Source of the DNA: Melieria omissa
Taxonomy: Eukaryota; Arthropoda; Insecta; Diptera; Ulidiidae
DNA: 64,000 nt
Assembly: GCA_963971225.1 (NCBI GenBank)
Contig: OZ020267.1
Location: 67,484,577-67,548,576 of the forward strand
Direction: 5' to 3'
Shown here: piece after piece, positions 10,861 through 20,755 of the stretch
How positions within the stretch are numbered: position 1 is the first letter of the stretch
Layout: every line of letters starts with the position of its first letter
The notes under the pieces: generated by a model
Databases searched by the model: none
The model's input: the letters and a program-made list of their open reading frames with translations, nothing else
What the model was told of the DNA's origin: nothing
Made by a program: the position numbers and the translations under genes

Positions 10861-13020
10861 ACTTAACGTCACATTGGTATAGATTTTTTTCAAGCTAATT
10901 ACATCTCTGTTGTTAATCGGTGGCAAGCAATGGCTTCTCTATTTCTTCTATCGCCTTTCCCCTCCTTTCTCTCCTCACATTTCTTCTCTTCTTCCCATTC
11001 CTCTCATTGCTTATTTACAGCATATTTACGTCCCCACTATGCGCACAACAACACGCTTTTAGCCAAATTAAACATAAAATCACTCACAGTTGGCACTTTT
11101 TGCGCCATGCTGATTACCCTCGATGACGCTGGGTATTGCCAACAGGAGCTGCTTGTTGCCGGCGCACTATGCGTCGTTGACGCCCCAGCGCACTTAATCC
11201 TTGTCACCTGTTATCGCTCGGATTGCCATTCGTTTTTATTTCGCACTCGCGCTACGTTTGGCACCCATAACATTTACCGGTTTTTACTGTTTTTTACAAT
11301 TTGTTGTTATTGTTGTTGTTGTCGTTGTTGTTGGGGACGACAACAAGCGACGTGGCGTACCGCGTGCCGCACTTCCTGCTGCGTTTACATTGAAAAATTG
11401 CGTTACAAAAGTCAACGTGTAACGAGAAAATAATAAATGCCATTAATACCTAACAACGCTCAAAGACAGCGTAAAGTCGCTGCCCCCTCCCCTCGCCACT
11501 TTGCGCTCCCATTGCGCCACGCGTCCGTGCATTCATTTGAGGTAAGATGCGGCGCTGTTAGCATAAGACGTGTGCGGCAACGGCAACGGCAACGGCAACA
11601 GGACACCGGACGAAATTGAAAACCACAAAGTGACAACAACAATGCGCACAACAACATAAAACCGATGGTCGTTGGGTTGGTTGGATGGCAGCGGCTAAAG
11701 TATAAACGTCGCGAAACAAAGAGCAGATGTCGCTGGGTAAACGAAAAATCATTTGAATGGCGCAGCAACAGGTACAGCGGAGAGTTGCAGCTGTTTAGTA
11801 TATTTAAAGCGATGTCTGAGAGTGTGTGAGTGTGGCTGAGACAAATATACAGGAAACTTCGTGTTGACGCAAACACACACACACGCACACGGCGAGAAGC
11901 AGCAGCGAGAAGCGTTGGAAATTGAAAATTATCAAATTGCCACAACAACAAAAGCAACAAGGACATTAAATTTAGCTTAAACACTTTTAAAGATGCCTGC
12001 GTTTAATGCTTTTTGAAAAATGTCTTGATGAGTTTGCGTAGTTGACAAAGTTCCCCTTAAAGTATGCTATAAAAATCAACCGTAACCTTAAATAATAAGG
12101 ACTAGAATATTTGCACAGATTTTTCATAAATCGACTAACAAACATTTTCTAACTAAATTCAAATTTCTAGTTGTCAATTCAATTCACCAAAGACGCCAGC
12201 AGGCACAGCTCCACCCACAATGGTCAAAACGTCAACGAAGCGTTTATTTATTTAATTCTTTCACTTCTTTGACTTTCTCTCAATGTCCCCTTCATCCCCA
12301 GCAAGCGACTTTGTGCCACTAGCACTTCACTTCTATATTTCGTTTAATTTCTCGCAGCGCAACGGCTGCCGTCGTAATGAGGGCCCACAGCGGCAGCAGC
12401 GAGTGTGACGACGGTGTCTGCTGCGTGCCGCACTCGCATTGCGCAATACGCACACACACACACACACACACACTCACGCAAAACTGAATCGAAACGTCCA
12501 ACGAAAAAAGTCAGCACGTATTTTAATATGAGCCCCGAAAGAAAAATCACCCAAACGTGACTTCATTTGCCGCTGTGTGTTTGCCAGTCGGCGCGCCCGA
12601 GTGCGAGTGTTTGTCTGTTATGTGTGTTGTGTTGTGTTGTAGAAAGTTTTTTACATGTATGCGACGGCACGGTGTGTGTGTGTTTGCGTGGGTGTATGAG
12701 TGCGGTGCGCATTCATCTAAGCGAACTGCCGGCAAAGCTTTTGCACTCGTTGCAAGTTTCGCCTTTTGATTTTTTCGGTCAGCAATTGACAGCAGCAGAC
12801 AGCAGCAACGCAAACTTCTCACTTTTTCGCACGTGCGTGCAGACATTGCCGTGTGTGTGTGTATGAGTGCGGGTGTGTGTGATATAAAAGAGCTGAATGT
12901 GGTTGTGCGATGAACAAAGTTTGCGAGCAGAAACTGGGAAGCGAGTAGGCAGACGGCGTTAATGCTTTTATTATGTGATCATTGAAATGTTGCCAGAACT
13001 TACACACACACACATATAAA
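10861..13020. other. Non-coding stretch with microsatellites
   Basis: TC-rich text near 10930-11010, a (TTG)n block near 11300-11335, CGGCAA repeats near 11575-11600, and a (CA)n run near 12450-12472. The relatively high GC content at 11100-11650 and 12340-12870 hints at single-copy or regulatory sequence, but no coding exon is recognisable. Confidence 0.5.
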
Positions 13021-14420
13021 TTTGTGTATAATTTTACGTATATTTATTATATTGATTAAGGATTATGTTTTCTTCTGGTAAATTATTATTAGTTATTATT
13101 CTTAACATTGAAGTAAAACAAAAATAGTGAAAATAACTTTCACATCATTTTATATATCTACATATTCAAATTTCAGACAAAACTATATAAAATTATTTAA
13201 AAAATAAAATTTAACATATAAAAAGTTAATAAATAAAATTATTTTGAAAATACAAAACTAACAAAATTAATGAAAGTTTAGTTAAATTTTATTGAAAATA
13301 AAAAATTAGCAAATTCAAAATTAATTTATTGAAATTTATTGAAAATACAAATATAAAAAATTAAAAATTAAGTATTAAAAATCCATTTTAAATAAATTTT
13401 TAAAAGGTTAATTAATTAAATTTGATTGAAAATAAAAATTTTAAAAGATTAATTAATTAAAGTTTATTGAAAATAAAAAATTTGGAAATTCAAATTTAAC
13501 TCATAAAATTTATTGAAAATACAAATAAAAAAAAAGGTTTATTTGTAAAAATTCATTTTAAAGAAATTTTTAAAAGCTTAGTTAATTATATTTTATTGAA
13601 AATAAAAAATTTTAAAAGATTAATTAATTAAAGTTTATTGAAAATACAAAAATTAGCAAATTCAAAATTAATTCATAAAATTTATTGAAAATAGAAATAA
13701 AAAAAAAGAAAAATTAATTAGTTAAAATTCATTTGAAATAAATTTTTAAAAGATTAATTCATTAAATTTTATTGAAAATACAAATTTTTAAAAGATTAAT
13801 CAATTAAACTTTATTGAAAATAAAAAAATTCGCAAATTGAAAATTAATTCATAAAGTTTATTGAAAATACAAATATAAAAAATGAAAAATGAAGTAGTAA
13901 AAATTTATTTTAAATAAATTTTTAAAAGGTTAATTTATTAAATTTTATTGAAAATAAAAATTTTTAAAAGATTAATCAATTAAATTTTATTGAAAATAAA
14001 AAATTTGCAAATTAAAAATGAATTGATTAAAATTTATTGAAAATACAAATATAAAAAATGAAAATGAATTAGTAAAAATCCATTTTAAATAAATTTTTAA
14101 AAGGTTAATTTATTAAATTTTATTGAAAACAAAAAAATTAGCAAATTCAAAATAAATTCATAAAATTATTAAAAAAACAAATATAAGAAATTAAAAATTA
14201 ATTAGTAAAAATCCATTTTAAATAGAAAAATTGACACATGTACAGTGTTTTAATAATATTCTATTGCAAATAAAAAAAAATAACATTTATTCTATTGAGA
14301 TTTAGTTTGGGTTGAGGTTTATTTTATTTAAGCAAAATTCTATTTTAAAAATTCAAAATACAAAATTAACACATTAAATCTTTAATTAAAAAATTCTATT
14401 GAAAATACAAACTTTTTTGC
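13021..14420. repeat. AT-rich degenerate satellite with higher-order structure
   Basis: Three words alternate: TTTATTGAAAATACAAATAT, CATTTTAAATAAATTTTTAA and TTAATTAATTAAATTTTATT (or close variants). The larger cycle is roughly 180-200 bp and recurs about six times, for example around 13400, 13590, 13760, 13950 and 14120. GC content is very low and there is no coding capacity. Confidence 0.8.
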
Positions 14421-14423
14421 CGC

Positions 14424-14600
14424 AGGTAGTTCTAAGTGATAGTGCCATCTAACGCCGCTCAGGAACGTCGTCTCCGCTCGTAGCGCCATCTGTTGTGAGC
14501 AGGTTACAGCAGAATGGTTGGGAACCTCGCTAGATCAATTTGGTGCGCTGTTTTCGCAGTTGTCCGCTTCGTCTTGCAGATGTCGCTCGTGCGCCAAGCA
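14424..14600. promoter_or_regulatory. GC-rich island in AT satellite with repeated AGATGGCGCTA-like words
   Basis: An abrupt island of balanced base composition lies inside the AT-rich array. It holds three related words: AGTGCCATCT (14441-14450), TAGCGCCATCT (14481-14491) and, in the opposite orientation, AGATGTCGCT (14578-14587). In reverse these read AGATGGCGCTA, close to the AGRTGGCGC core described for Drosophila CTCF. Function is inference; it could equally be a fragment of a dispersed repeat. Confidence 0.35.
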
Positions 14601-15577
14601 AAATTAATATATCGAAAAATATTTGCAAAAATTTTATTCGAAAATTATCAGAAATTATTTGAAAACATTTGATTGAAAATACAAAATTAACAAATTAAAA
14701 AAATTATAATATTTTATTAAAGATGCAATATTTACATATCGCAATTTACTTAATATTTGAAAAGAATGTTATGAAAAATACAAAAAATACAGAATAAAAG
14801 CATCAAATGAAATTAAAAATTGTTTTCATGAAAAAATTTAACTGAATATCAAAATAAAAATAAAATTATAATACAAAAAATTTTAATTTAATAATGAAAC
14901 AATTGCAAACGGCCTAAAAACGCATCAGTTCACTGCGAAACAGTAAACTTAACTCACACATGTGCAAACCACCCACACACCTCACGTTCTACAACGCCAG
15001 CGCTACAACTTGTCAGATGATTACTTACACTGTTCGTTGCTTAATGCGCCAATGCGAGTGCAGTCGAGCATTTACTGCCGCTGTGTCTAAGCGTCTAGCA
15101 GCACATAAGAAAAATAAGCCTCATAACTTATTGAACTGTTTTTAACCCGGCCTCAACTTGTGAATTACAACAATTTTTCTTCGCATGCCGCAAGGCGTTT
15201 TTACTGTTCAACACACACACACACACACCCACACTTATATACACGCACACATACGCGCATAAATGGCAGCGCCTTGAGACAAAAAAACGGCCGTGGCAAA
15301 AGCGCCAAATCGCCATTTGCTGCCCATTAGAAGCGTAGCACTCACGCGGTGTGAGTGTGAGTGTTAGTACGGGTGTGTGTACGTGTTGGTGCGTTTGGGG
15401 CGTGTGTGATAGCGGTAGCACGTAACAACTAAATTCGTTCGGCTAATAACGTCAAAACATGGCACCCGTTGGCACAAGTGCCACACCCTAACCCAACTTC
15501 GCACGACGCAACCCCTTCTCTCACTCGTCCTAGCGGCGGCTACACGACCTTCAACTGCACACACACACACACACATA
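14601..15577. other. Non-coding stretch up to the retrotransposon target
   Basis: AT-rich to about 14940, then more balanced with (CA)n blocks near 15210-15230 and 15560-15575. The last block runs into ACATACAT and is the insertion target of the next element. No gene. Confidence 0.5.
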
Positions 15578-15592
15578 CATACGAGAACGTAA
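15578..15592 (+). repeat. Target site duplication (left) of the R1-clade element
   Basis: CATACGAGAACGTAA is repeated exactly at 20741-20755, immediately after the poly(A) tail. One more A can be added at the left if the last base of the tail is counted. Confidence 0.95.
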
Positions 15593-16097
15593 CGTGAAAA
15601 TCGCTTACGCTAACCTGCTGAGTGAAAGTCGTACTGAGGGTGCTCCCGAGAATCGTTAAAAAATCACTGGTTTTTTCGCTTAGAAAACACGCGCGGAGTT
15701 CTAGTCGCGGTCCGATTGATGGTGCCCGGCGGCGTGCGGTGTTATTTCGAGTGTGCATCCTGAGCTTTGGCTAATTTCTAAAAGATTTTTAGTTTTAGGC
15801 AGCTGAATATTTAAAGTGATAATAAAATTTATCTTACCCCGCTTTCTAACCGTATCAAAAAGCCTGATAGTGACAGTGCTCATGCGGTAACGGCAAATGT
15901 TGAGTGACATCTGATCGCCGAATGTAAACAAACAACAACGACGGATCAAACTGTTCTCAACTGTTCACAATAGAGTTACATAGTTTGCAACAGCGTTGCC
16001 AGCATAAACAATTTCTTAAAACTTTAGAAATTTTTGTAAAGGTAGTTTTTGTTAGTGAATCAGGAGTAGTGAATATTTTCAAAAGTGAGGGCGGATC
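15593..16097 (+). promoter_or_regulatory. 5' UTR of the R1-clade element
   Basis: Sequence between the left target duplication and the ORF1 ATG. Non-LTR elements of this type normally carry an internal pol II promoter here, although no specific motif could be fixed by eye. Its presence argues against the usual 5' truncation. Confidence 0.7.
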
Positions 16098-17549
16098 ATG
16101 GAAAGGGATAGCGACCCATTCGCGCGCAGTGCGCGGATGGCGAGGAGTCCCCCACCACTGGGAAGGTGTGCGGAAACGCGTTCGGCGGCGAAAGCAGGTG
16201 CGGCGGCTGGTTCTGGTCCACGAGAGGTACTAACTCCTATAGATGTAGGGGCACCCGTTGCTGTTCCCGGTTCGGAAGTGGCCCAAAAAACAACCCTGAA
16301 AGCCATGGTAAACCCATCGCCACCGGCAAGGTCACGATCGTCTCCACCATCCCTGCAGGATAAACAGGTAATTAAGCCTAAAAATGTAGTTGAGCTTCTC
16401 GGGGCGAAAATTCATGCCTTAACTGACATGTTCGAGGAAAATGTCGGTCCGAACGGAGCAAAGAGAAGAACAATCCACCAGCCGATGCGAGATGTGGTGG
16501 CGGAAATATCCGCCCTATTTGAAGAATTGCAGGCGGTCAAGGCTGACCGGAAATGCAATCAAACATCGCAAACTTCGCCATTAATGAAGAAACAAAATGA
16601 CGGGGCGAAAAGAGCAAGAGCCCTCTTCGATGGCCGAGAGAAACTTTCACCGAACCCAAAAAAGAAACGAGATACGGCGGTGAAAGTGGGAAATAAGGTT
16701 GCGTCACAAGAGCCACAAAAAACTGCGCATCCCATGGTTGGGAATAAAGATGGAGGTACCAGTACTGTAGCGCAAAGCGAATGGAAAACTGTGCCGACAC
16801 GTACGCGCATCCCGAAGAGTAAAGTGCGCCCTGATGCCATTGTGGTTAAAGCTAACGGAAAGTGCTCGTATGCGGACATCCTGCGAAGCATTAAAAACGG
16901 TCCTGAAACTAAAAACTTGAGTGAAATGGTTTCAAAGGTCCGAAAAACGGCTAAAGGTGAGCTGCTGCTTCAATTGGCAAACCCGACATCGGCAGAAGCG
17001 GACAATTTTGAGGCTGTGGTACAAAAAGCGCTTGGAGAAGACGCGATGGTGCGTAAGCTTACACAGGAAACCCAAATCGAAATAAAAGATATCGACGAGG
17101 TGACAACAAAAGAGGAAATTCTAATTGCGCTAGAGTCCCAGACGGGTGAACAAAATATTCTTCCAACGGCTTTGAAATCAATCCGCCAAGCATATGGTGG
17201 AACCCAAACGGCAAGTATCTCACTGCCGGTAAAGGTTGCAAACAAGCTGCTCGAGGCGGGTAAGATTAGAATCGGGTGGGTTGTGTGCCGAATTCGTGCC
17301 AAGCTGCAACCGCTCCAATGCCATAAGTGTCGGGATTTTGGACACCTGGCTAAAGCATGCGTCAGCGCAGACAATGATTTCACAAGCGCTTGCTTTAACT
17401 GCGGCAGTAAGGATCATAAAGTGAAGGACTGCAAGCAGGATCGAAAATGCCGGTTGTGCACAAAGAGCAACAAAGCTGAGGTAAACCACCTCACTGGCAG
17501 TAGAAAATGCCCCTTCTTCCACGAGGCTCTAAAATGCGCGAGGAAATGA
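16098..17549 (+). CDS. ORF1 (gag-like nucleic-acid-binding protein) of the R1-clade element
   Basis: A 483-residue protein expected to coat the element RNA and form the ribonucleoprotein that enters the nucleus. The N-terminal half is basic and low in structure. The C-terminal end has three zinc knuckles: CHKC...H....C starting at residue 408 and CFNC...H....C at 432, both C-x2-C-x4-H-x4-C. The third starts at 451 and has the longer spacing C-x2-C-x9-H-x6-C, a pattern usual in R1/Jockey/I-type ORF1. The start is the ATG in GGATCATGGAA; an upstream start in this frame is not needed. The stop codon overlaps the likely ORF2 start as ATGA at 17546-17549. No frameshift or stop interrupts it. Confidence 0.93.
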   Translation: MERDSDPFARSARMARSPPPLGRCAETRSAAKAGAAAGSGPREVLTPIDVGAPVAVPGSEVAQKTTLKAMVNPSPPARSRSSPPSLQDKQVIKPKNVVELLGAKIHALTDMFEENVGPNGAKRRTIHQPMRDVVAEISALFEELQAVKADRKCNQTSQTSPLMKKQNDGAKRARALFDGREKLSPNPKKKRDTAVKVGNKVASQEPQKTAHPMVGNKDGGTSTVAQSEWKTVPTRTRIPKSKVRPDAIVVKANGKCSYADILRSIKNGPETKNLSEMVSKVRKTAKGELLLQLANPTSAEADNFEAVVQKALGEDAMVRKLTQETQIEIKDIDEVTTKEEILIALESQTGEQNILPTALKSIRQAYGGTQTASISLPVKVANKLLEAGKIRIGWVVCRIRAKLQPLQCHKCRDFGHLAKACVSADNDFTSACFNCGSKDHKVKDCKQDRKCRLCTKSNKAEVNHLTGSRKCPFFHEALKCARK

Positions 17550-20518
17550 TGCGTCTGATTCAGCTCAATCTTAACCACTGTAAAGCGGCACAGGATCTGC
17601 TTCAACAAACAATACGAGAAGAAAATATCCATGTGGCATTGCTAAGCGAGCCTTATGTAGTGAAGCAAAATAACCTCTGGTCAGTGGACGCGTCAGCTAA
17701 GGCCGCTATATGGAACTGCAGTGCGGTGCCATTAGATCTAAGGCCAATCACGTCTGACAGGTTCTTCGTCTGTGCGAAGGTGGAGGACATATTTATTTAC
17801 AGCTGCTATATACCCCCCAGCGTCACCACTAGCGAGTTCCAAGACACAATAGATAAGCTGGTCAGTGACGCCAGAGGAAAATGGCCGCTACTGATTGCCG
17901 GAGATTTCAATGCATGGGCCATTGAATGGGGCTGTAGAAAGACAACAGCAAAAGGAAGAGCGTTGTTAGACGCATTTTCAACTTTGAATATCACCCTGAT
18001 GAACACCGGAAACAAGCACACATTTAGTAAAAATGGGGTAGGTTCAGCAATCGATTTGACGTTTGTTAGCAACGGTATATATCCTCATTCAACTTGGACG
18101 TTGGGCGATTTCTACACTCATAGCGACCACCAGGCAATAATCTGCAGCATCGGCCAAACCAATCCGTCTTATCGGACGAAGAATAGACCGAGCGCAGCAA
18201 GAATCAGTTGGAAGTTGTCATCACTAGACAAAGACATCTTTGTGGACTCATTGTCGCAGCTCGACGCAATTCTCCCAGCGCAAACAGCAGCTGAAAAGTT
18301 AATTGCTACTCTAGTAAATGCCTGTGACGCTTCTATGCAACGGAAAAGGCCCAGCAACAGGCATACTCCGGTCTATTGGTGGAACGAGTCTATTGCAGAG
18401 ATTCGCGGGGAATGCAACCGCGCTCGAAGAAAATGTCAAAGAGCAAGACAGAGCGCCAGCTTCCGCGAGCTGCAAGCTGAGCATAGAAAACTCAGGAAAA
18501 AGTTTAAAAAAGCGGTAGTCGAGAGTAAACGGCAATGTTTCCAAAAACTTTGTGATGACACAGAAAACAACCCGTGGGGCCTAGGGTATAAGATAGTCAC
18601 CAAAAAATTGAAAGGATGCAAACAAGCCCAGCCGACATGCCCAACTCTCTTGGCAAATATTGTGTACACTCTGTTTCCTAGCCAGGCGGATTTCGTGCGG
18701 GAAGACTTCGGCGACAAGGAAATGGAGTTTCCAGAAGTGACAGACGACGAGATATTAGAGGCTGCAGGAAAGCTCCAGGACAGGAAAGCACCTGGGCCAG
18801 ACGGAATCCCAAACTCCGTGCTGAAAATCGCTGCAAAGGAAAGAACGATGCTATTTACAGCAGTATTTAATAAATGCTTTGCGGAAGGGGTATTCCCGAA
18901 CATTTGGAAACGGCAAAGATTGGTTCTCCTACCAAAATCCGACAAGCCAGCAGCTGATCCATCCGCATATCGGCCCATTTGCATGCTGGACACGGCTGGA
19001 AAAGTACTGGAAAAGATTATTGCAAATCGTCTCTCAGCCGCAGTCGATGACAACGGAGGACTGGCTGAAATGCAATATGGGTTTAGAAAAGGCAGGTCCA
19101 CAATCGACGCAGTGAAGATTGCCACGGACCTTGCGCGAAAAGCTATTAGTGGTGAACGCTGGATGGGGGGTACAAAAAAGTACTGCCTAATAGTAACCTT
19201 GGACATAAAGAATGCTTTCAACACAGCGAACTGGGCACAAATCACGGAAATCATGAGAAGGAGAAACATTCCTAAGTATCTACGAAGGCTGATTGAAAGT
19301 TATTTCACAAACAGGCAGCTCTTCTATGAGTCCAAAGTCGGCTGCAAGAAGTACAATGTGACTGGTGGAGTGCCCCAAGGCTCAGTACTAGGGCCCCTGC
19401 TTTGGAATATAATGTATGATGGAGTGTTGAGACTAAATATTCCGAGCGAAGCAAAAATTATTGGTTTTGCGGACGACATAGCGGTTGTTATAGTGGCAAA
19501 ACACACACGCGACATTGTGCGGATCACAAATGAAACGGTGCAGATAATCCAGTCGTGGCTGAGGAACGCAATGTTGAAGCTGGCAGAACACAAAACTGAA
19601 GCAGTTCTGATTTCTAGCCGGAAAAAGCTAGAAACAGTAACAATAAAGGTCGGTGAACATAACATCACGTCAAAGCCAGTGGTAAAATATCTCGGGATAT
19701 TAATTGATTCAAGGCTTTCGTACAAAAACCACCTCGAGAATGCAAGCAAAAAAGCGGCCAAAACCGCCGCAGGCCTTGCAAGACTAATGGCCAACACAAA
19801 GGGCCCAAGGCAAAGATGCAGACAGCTACTGGCTGGAGTAGTAAAAAGCACACTTCTGTATGGATCCCCAATATGGCACCAGGCGCTAAACCACAGATCT
19901 TATGGTAGAGAGGCGAGATCAGCCTATCGCCTGTGCGCCCTCCGCGTGTGTTCTGCCTTTCGCACAGTCTCAGAGGATGCGGCGCTGGTTATAGCGGGAA
20001 TGTGCCCATTCGACATTCTGGCGCAAGAGTCGGCGCAACAAGCCCCTGCGGGTCAGCGACGGAAAGACTTCCGCGACGAGCTGCGGCGCAGCAGTACGCA
20101 GAAATGGCAACACCAGTGGAACACGGCGCAGAACGGACGCTGGACACATCGCTTGATCCCGGACCTTAAAGGCTGGATCAACAGAAAGTGGGGAGAAGTA
20201 GACTTCTACTTAACCCAAATATTAAGTGGACATGGGTGCTTCCGGGCATACCTTTACCGGTTCAAAAGGGACTCCTCGCCATTCTGCGAAATTTGTACGG
20301 AGGTAGATGAGGACGCTTTTCACGTCTTCTTTGTATGTCCTCGGTTCAATAGGGATCGACAGCAACTATCGGCGGTTTTCGGGGAACAACCGACGCCGGA
20401 GAACTTGATAGCCCATATGACGTCAGCAAAAGCGAAATGGGACGCAGCCTGTAATATGGCAGCTGAGGTCATTGCGGTTTTGCGGGGTGCTGAAAGACAG
20501 CGCAACAGATGTAGGTAG
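17546..20518 (+). CDS. ORF2 (endonuclease / reverse transcriptase) of the R1-clade element
   Basis: About 990 residues from the ATG at 17546; the same frame stays open upstream to an ATG at 17507. It nicks the target and copies the element RNA into it. The N-terminal apurinic-type endonuclease shows INLNHCKAA-like LNLNHCKAAQDLL near the start, GDFNAW at about 119-124 and SDHQAI at about 193. The reverse transcriptase shows APGPDGIP at about 415, DIKNAF at 553, GGVPQGSVLGP at about 607 and the catalytic FADD at 641. A C-terminal C-x2-C-x8-H-x4-C motif starts at 914 (CEICTEVDEDAFHVFFVC). No RNase H domain is evident after the reverse transcriptase, as expected for R1. The frame is complete, with all catalytic motifs present. 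Translation probably restarts at the ATGA overlap with ORF1 (inference). Confidence 0.94.
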   Translation: MMRLIQLNLNHCKAAQDLLQQTIREENIHVALLSEPYVVKQNNLWSVDASAKAAIWNCSAVPLDLRPITSDRFFVCAKVEDIFIYSCYIPPSVTTSEFQDTIDKLVSDARGKWPLLIAGDFNAWAIEWGCRKTTAKGRALLDAFSTLNITLMNTGNKHTFSKNGVGSAIDLTFVSNGIYPHSTWTLGDFYTHSDHQAIICSIGQTNPSYRTKNRPSAARISWKLSSLDKDIFVDSLSQLDAILPAQTAAEKLIATLVNACDASMQRKRPSNRHTPVYWWNESIAEIRGECNRARRKCQRARQSASFRELQAEHRKLRKKFKKAVVESKRQCFQKLCDDTENNPWGLGYKIVTKKLKGCKQAQPTCPTLLANIVYTLFPSQADFVREDFGDKEMEFPEVTDDEILEAAGKLQDRKAPGPDGIPNSVLKIAAKERTMLFTAVFNKCFAEGVFPNIWKRQRLVLLPKSDKPAADPSAYRPICMLDTAGKVLEKIIANRLSAAVDDNGGLAEMQYGFRKGRSTIDAVKIATDLARKAISGERWMGGTKKYCLIVTLDIKNAFNTANWAQITEIMRRRNIPKYLRRLIESYFTNRQLFYESKVGCKKYNVTGGVPQGSVLGPLLWNIMYDGVLRLNIPSEAKIIGFADDIAVVIVAKHTRDIVRITNETVQIIQSWLRNAMLKLAEHKTEAVLISSRKKLETVTIKVGEHNITSKPVVKYLGILIDSRLSYKNHLENASKKAAKTAAGLARLMANTKGPRQRCRQLLAGVVKSTLLYGSPIWHQALNHRSYGREARSAYRLCALRVCSAFRTVSEDAALVIAGMCPFDILAQESAQQAPAGQRRKDFRDELRRSSTQKWQHQWNTAQNGRWTHRLIPDLKGWINRKWGEVDFYLTQILSGHGCFRAYLYRFKRDSSPFCEICTEVDEDAFHVFFVCPRFNRDRQQLSAVFGEQPTPENLIAHMTSAKAKWDAACNMAAEVIAVLRGAERQRNRCR

Positions 20519-20740
20519 TAAAAAATCATACTCGTACTGTGACCACGTCGAACAATCGACAGACGATTGAGCCTAGCGCTTAAACCCTCCTCCCGACGAA
20601 AAACCTAACGGTAGTACCGGGCGGGCTAAAGGACGAGAAAGAGGTGGTTTTAGTGAGGTTAAAGTCCCACACTGACGGGGTTTTTGGCTTTAGATGCTTT
20701 CCATCTCTATAATAAAAAAAAAAAAAAAAAAAAAAAAAAA
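20519..20740 (+). other. 3' UTR and poly(A) tail of the R1-clade element
   Basis: About 190 bp of unique sequence, then AATAAA at 20711 running into an A27 tail that ends at the right target duplication. Confidence 0.85.
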
Positions 20741-20755
20741 CATACGAGAACGTAA
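20741..20755 (+). repeat. Target site duplication (right) of the R1-clade element
   Basis: CATACGAGAACGTAA, identical to 15578-15592. Confidence 0.95.

Larger units (their letters stand above)
15593..20740 (+). mobile_element. Full-length R1-clade non-LTR retrotransposon (Waldo/Mino-like target)
   Basis: A 5,148-bp element bounded by a perfect 15-bp duplication. Its order is: 5' UTR of about 505 bp, ORF1 (gag-like, three zinc knuckles), ORF2 (endonuclease plus reverse transcriptase plus terminal CCHC, no RNase H domain seen), a short 3' UTR with AATAAA, and an A27 tail. Both frames are uninterrupted, so the copy is young and possibly mobile. The architecture and ORF2 motifs are those of the R1 clade (established knowledge). 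The left flank is an (AC)n tract ending ACATACAT. As I recall, the Waldo and Mino lineages of this clade favour (ACAY)n or (AC)n targets, so this copy probably belongs near them. Confidence 0.95.

Noticed and set aside
18436..19269. 277-codon frame antisense to the R1-clade ORF2
   Set aside because: It lies wholly inside ORF2 on the opposite strand and is a shadow of the reverse transcriptase codons.
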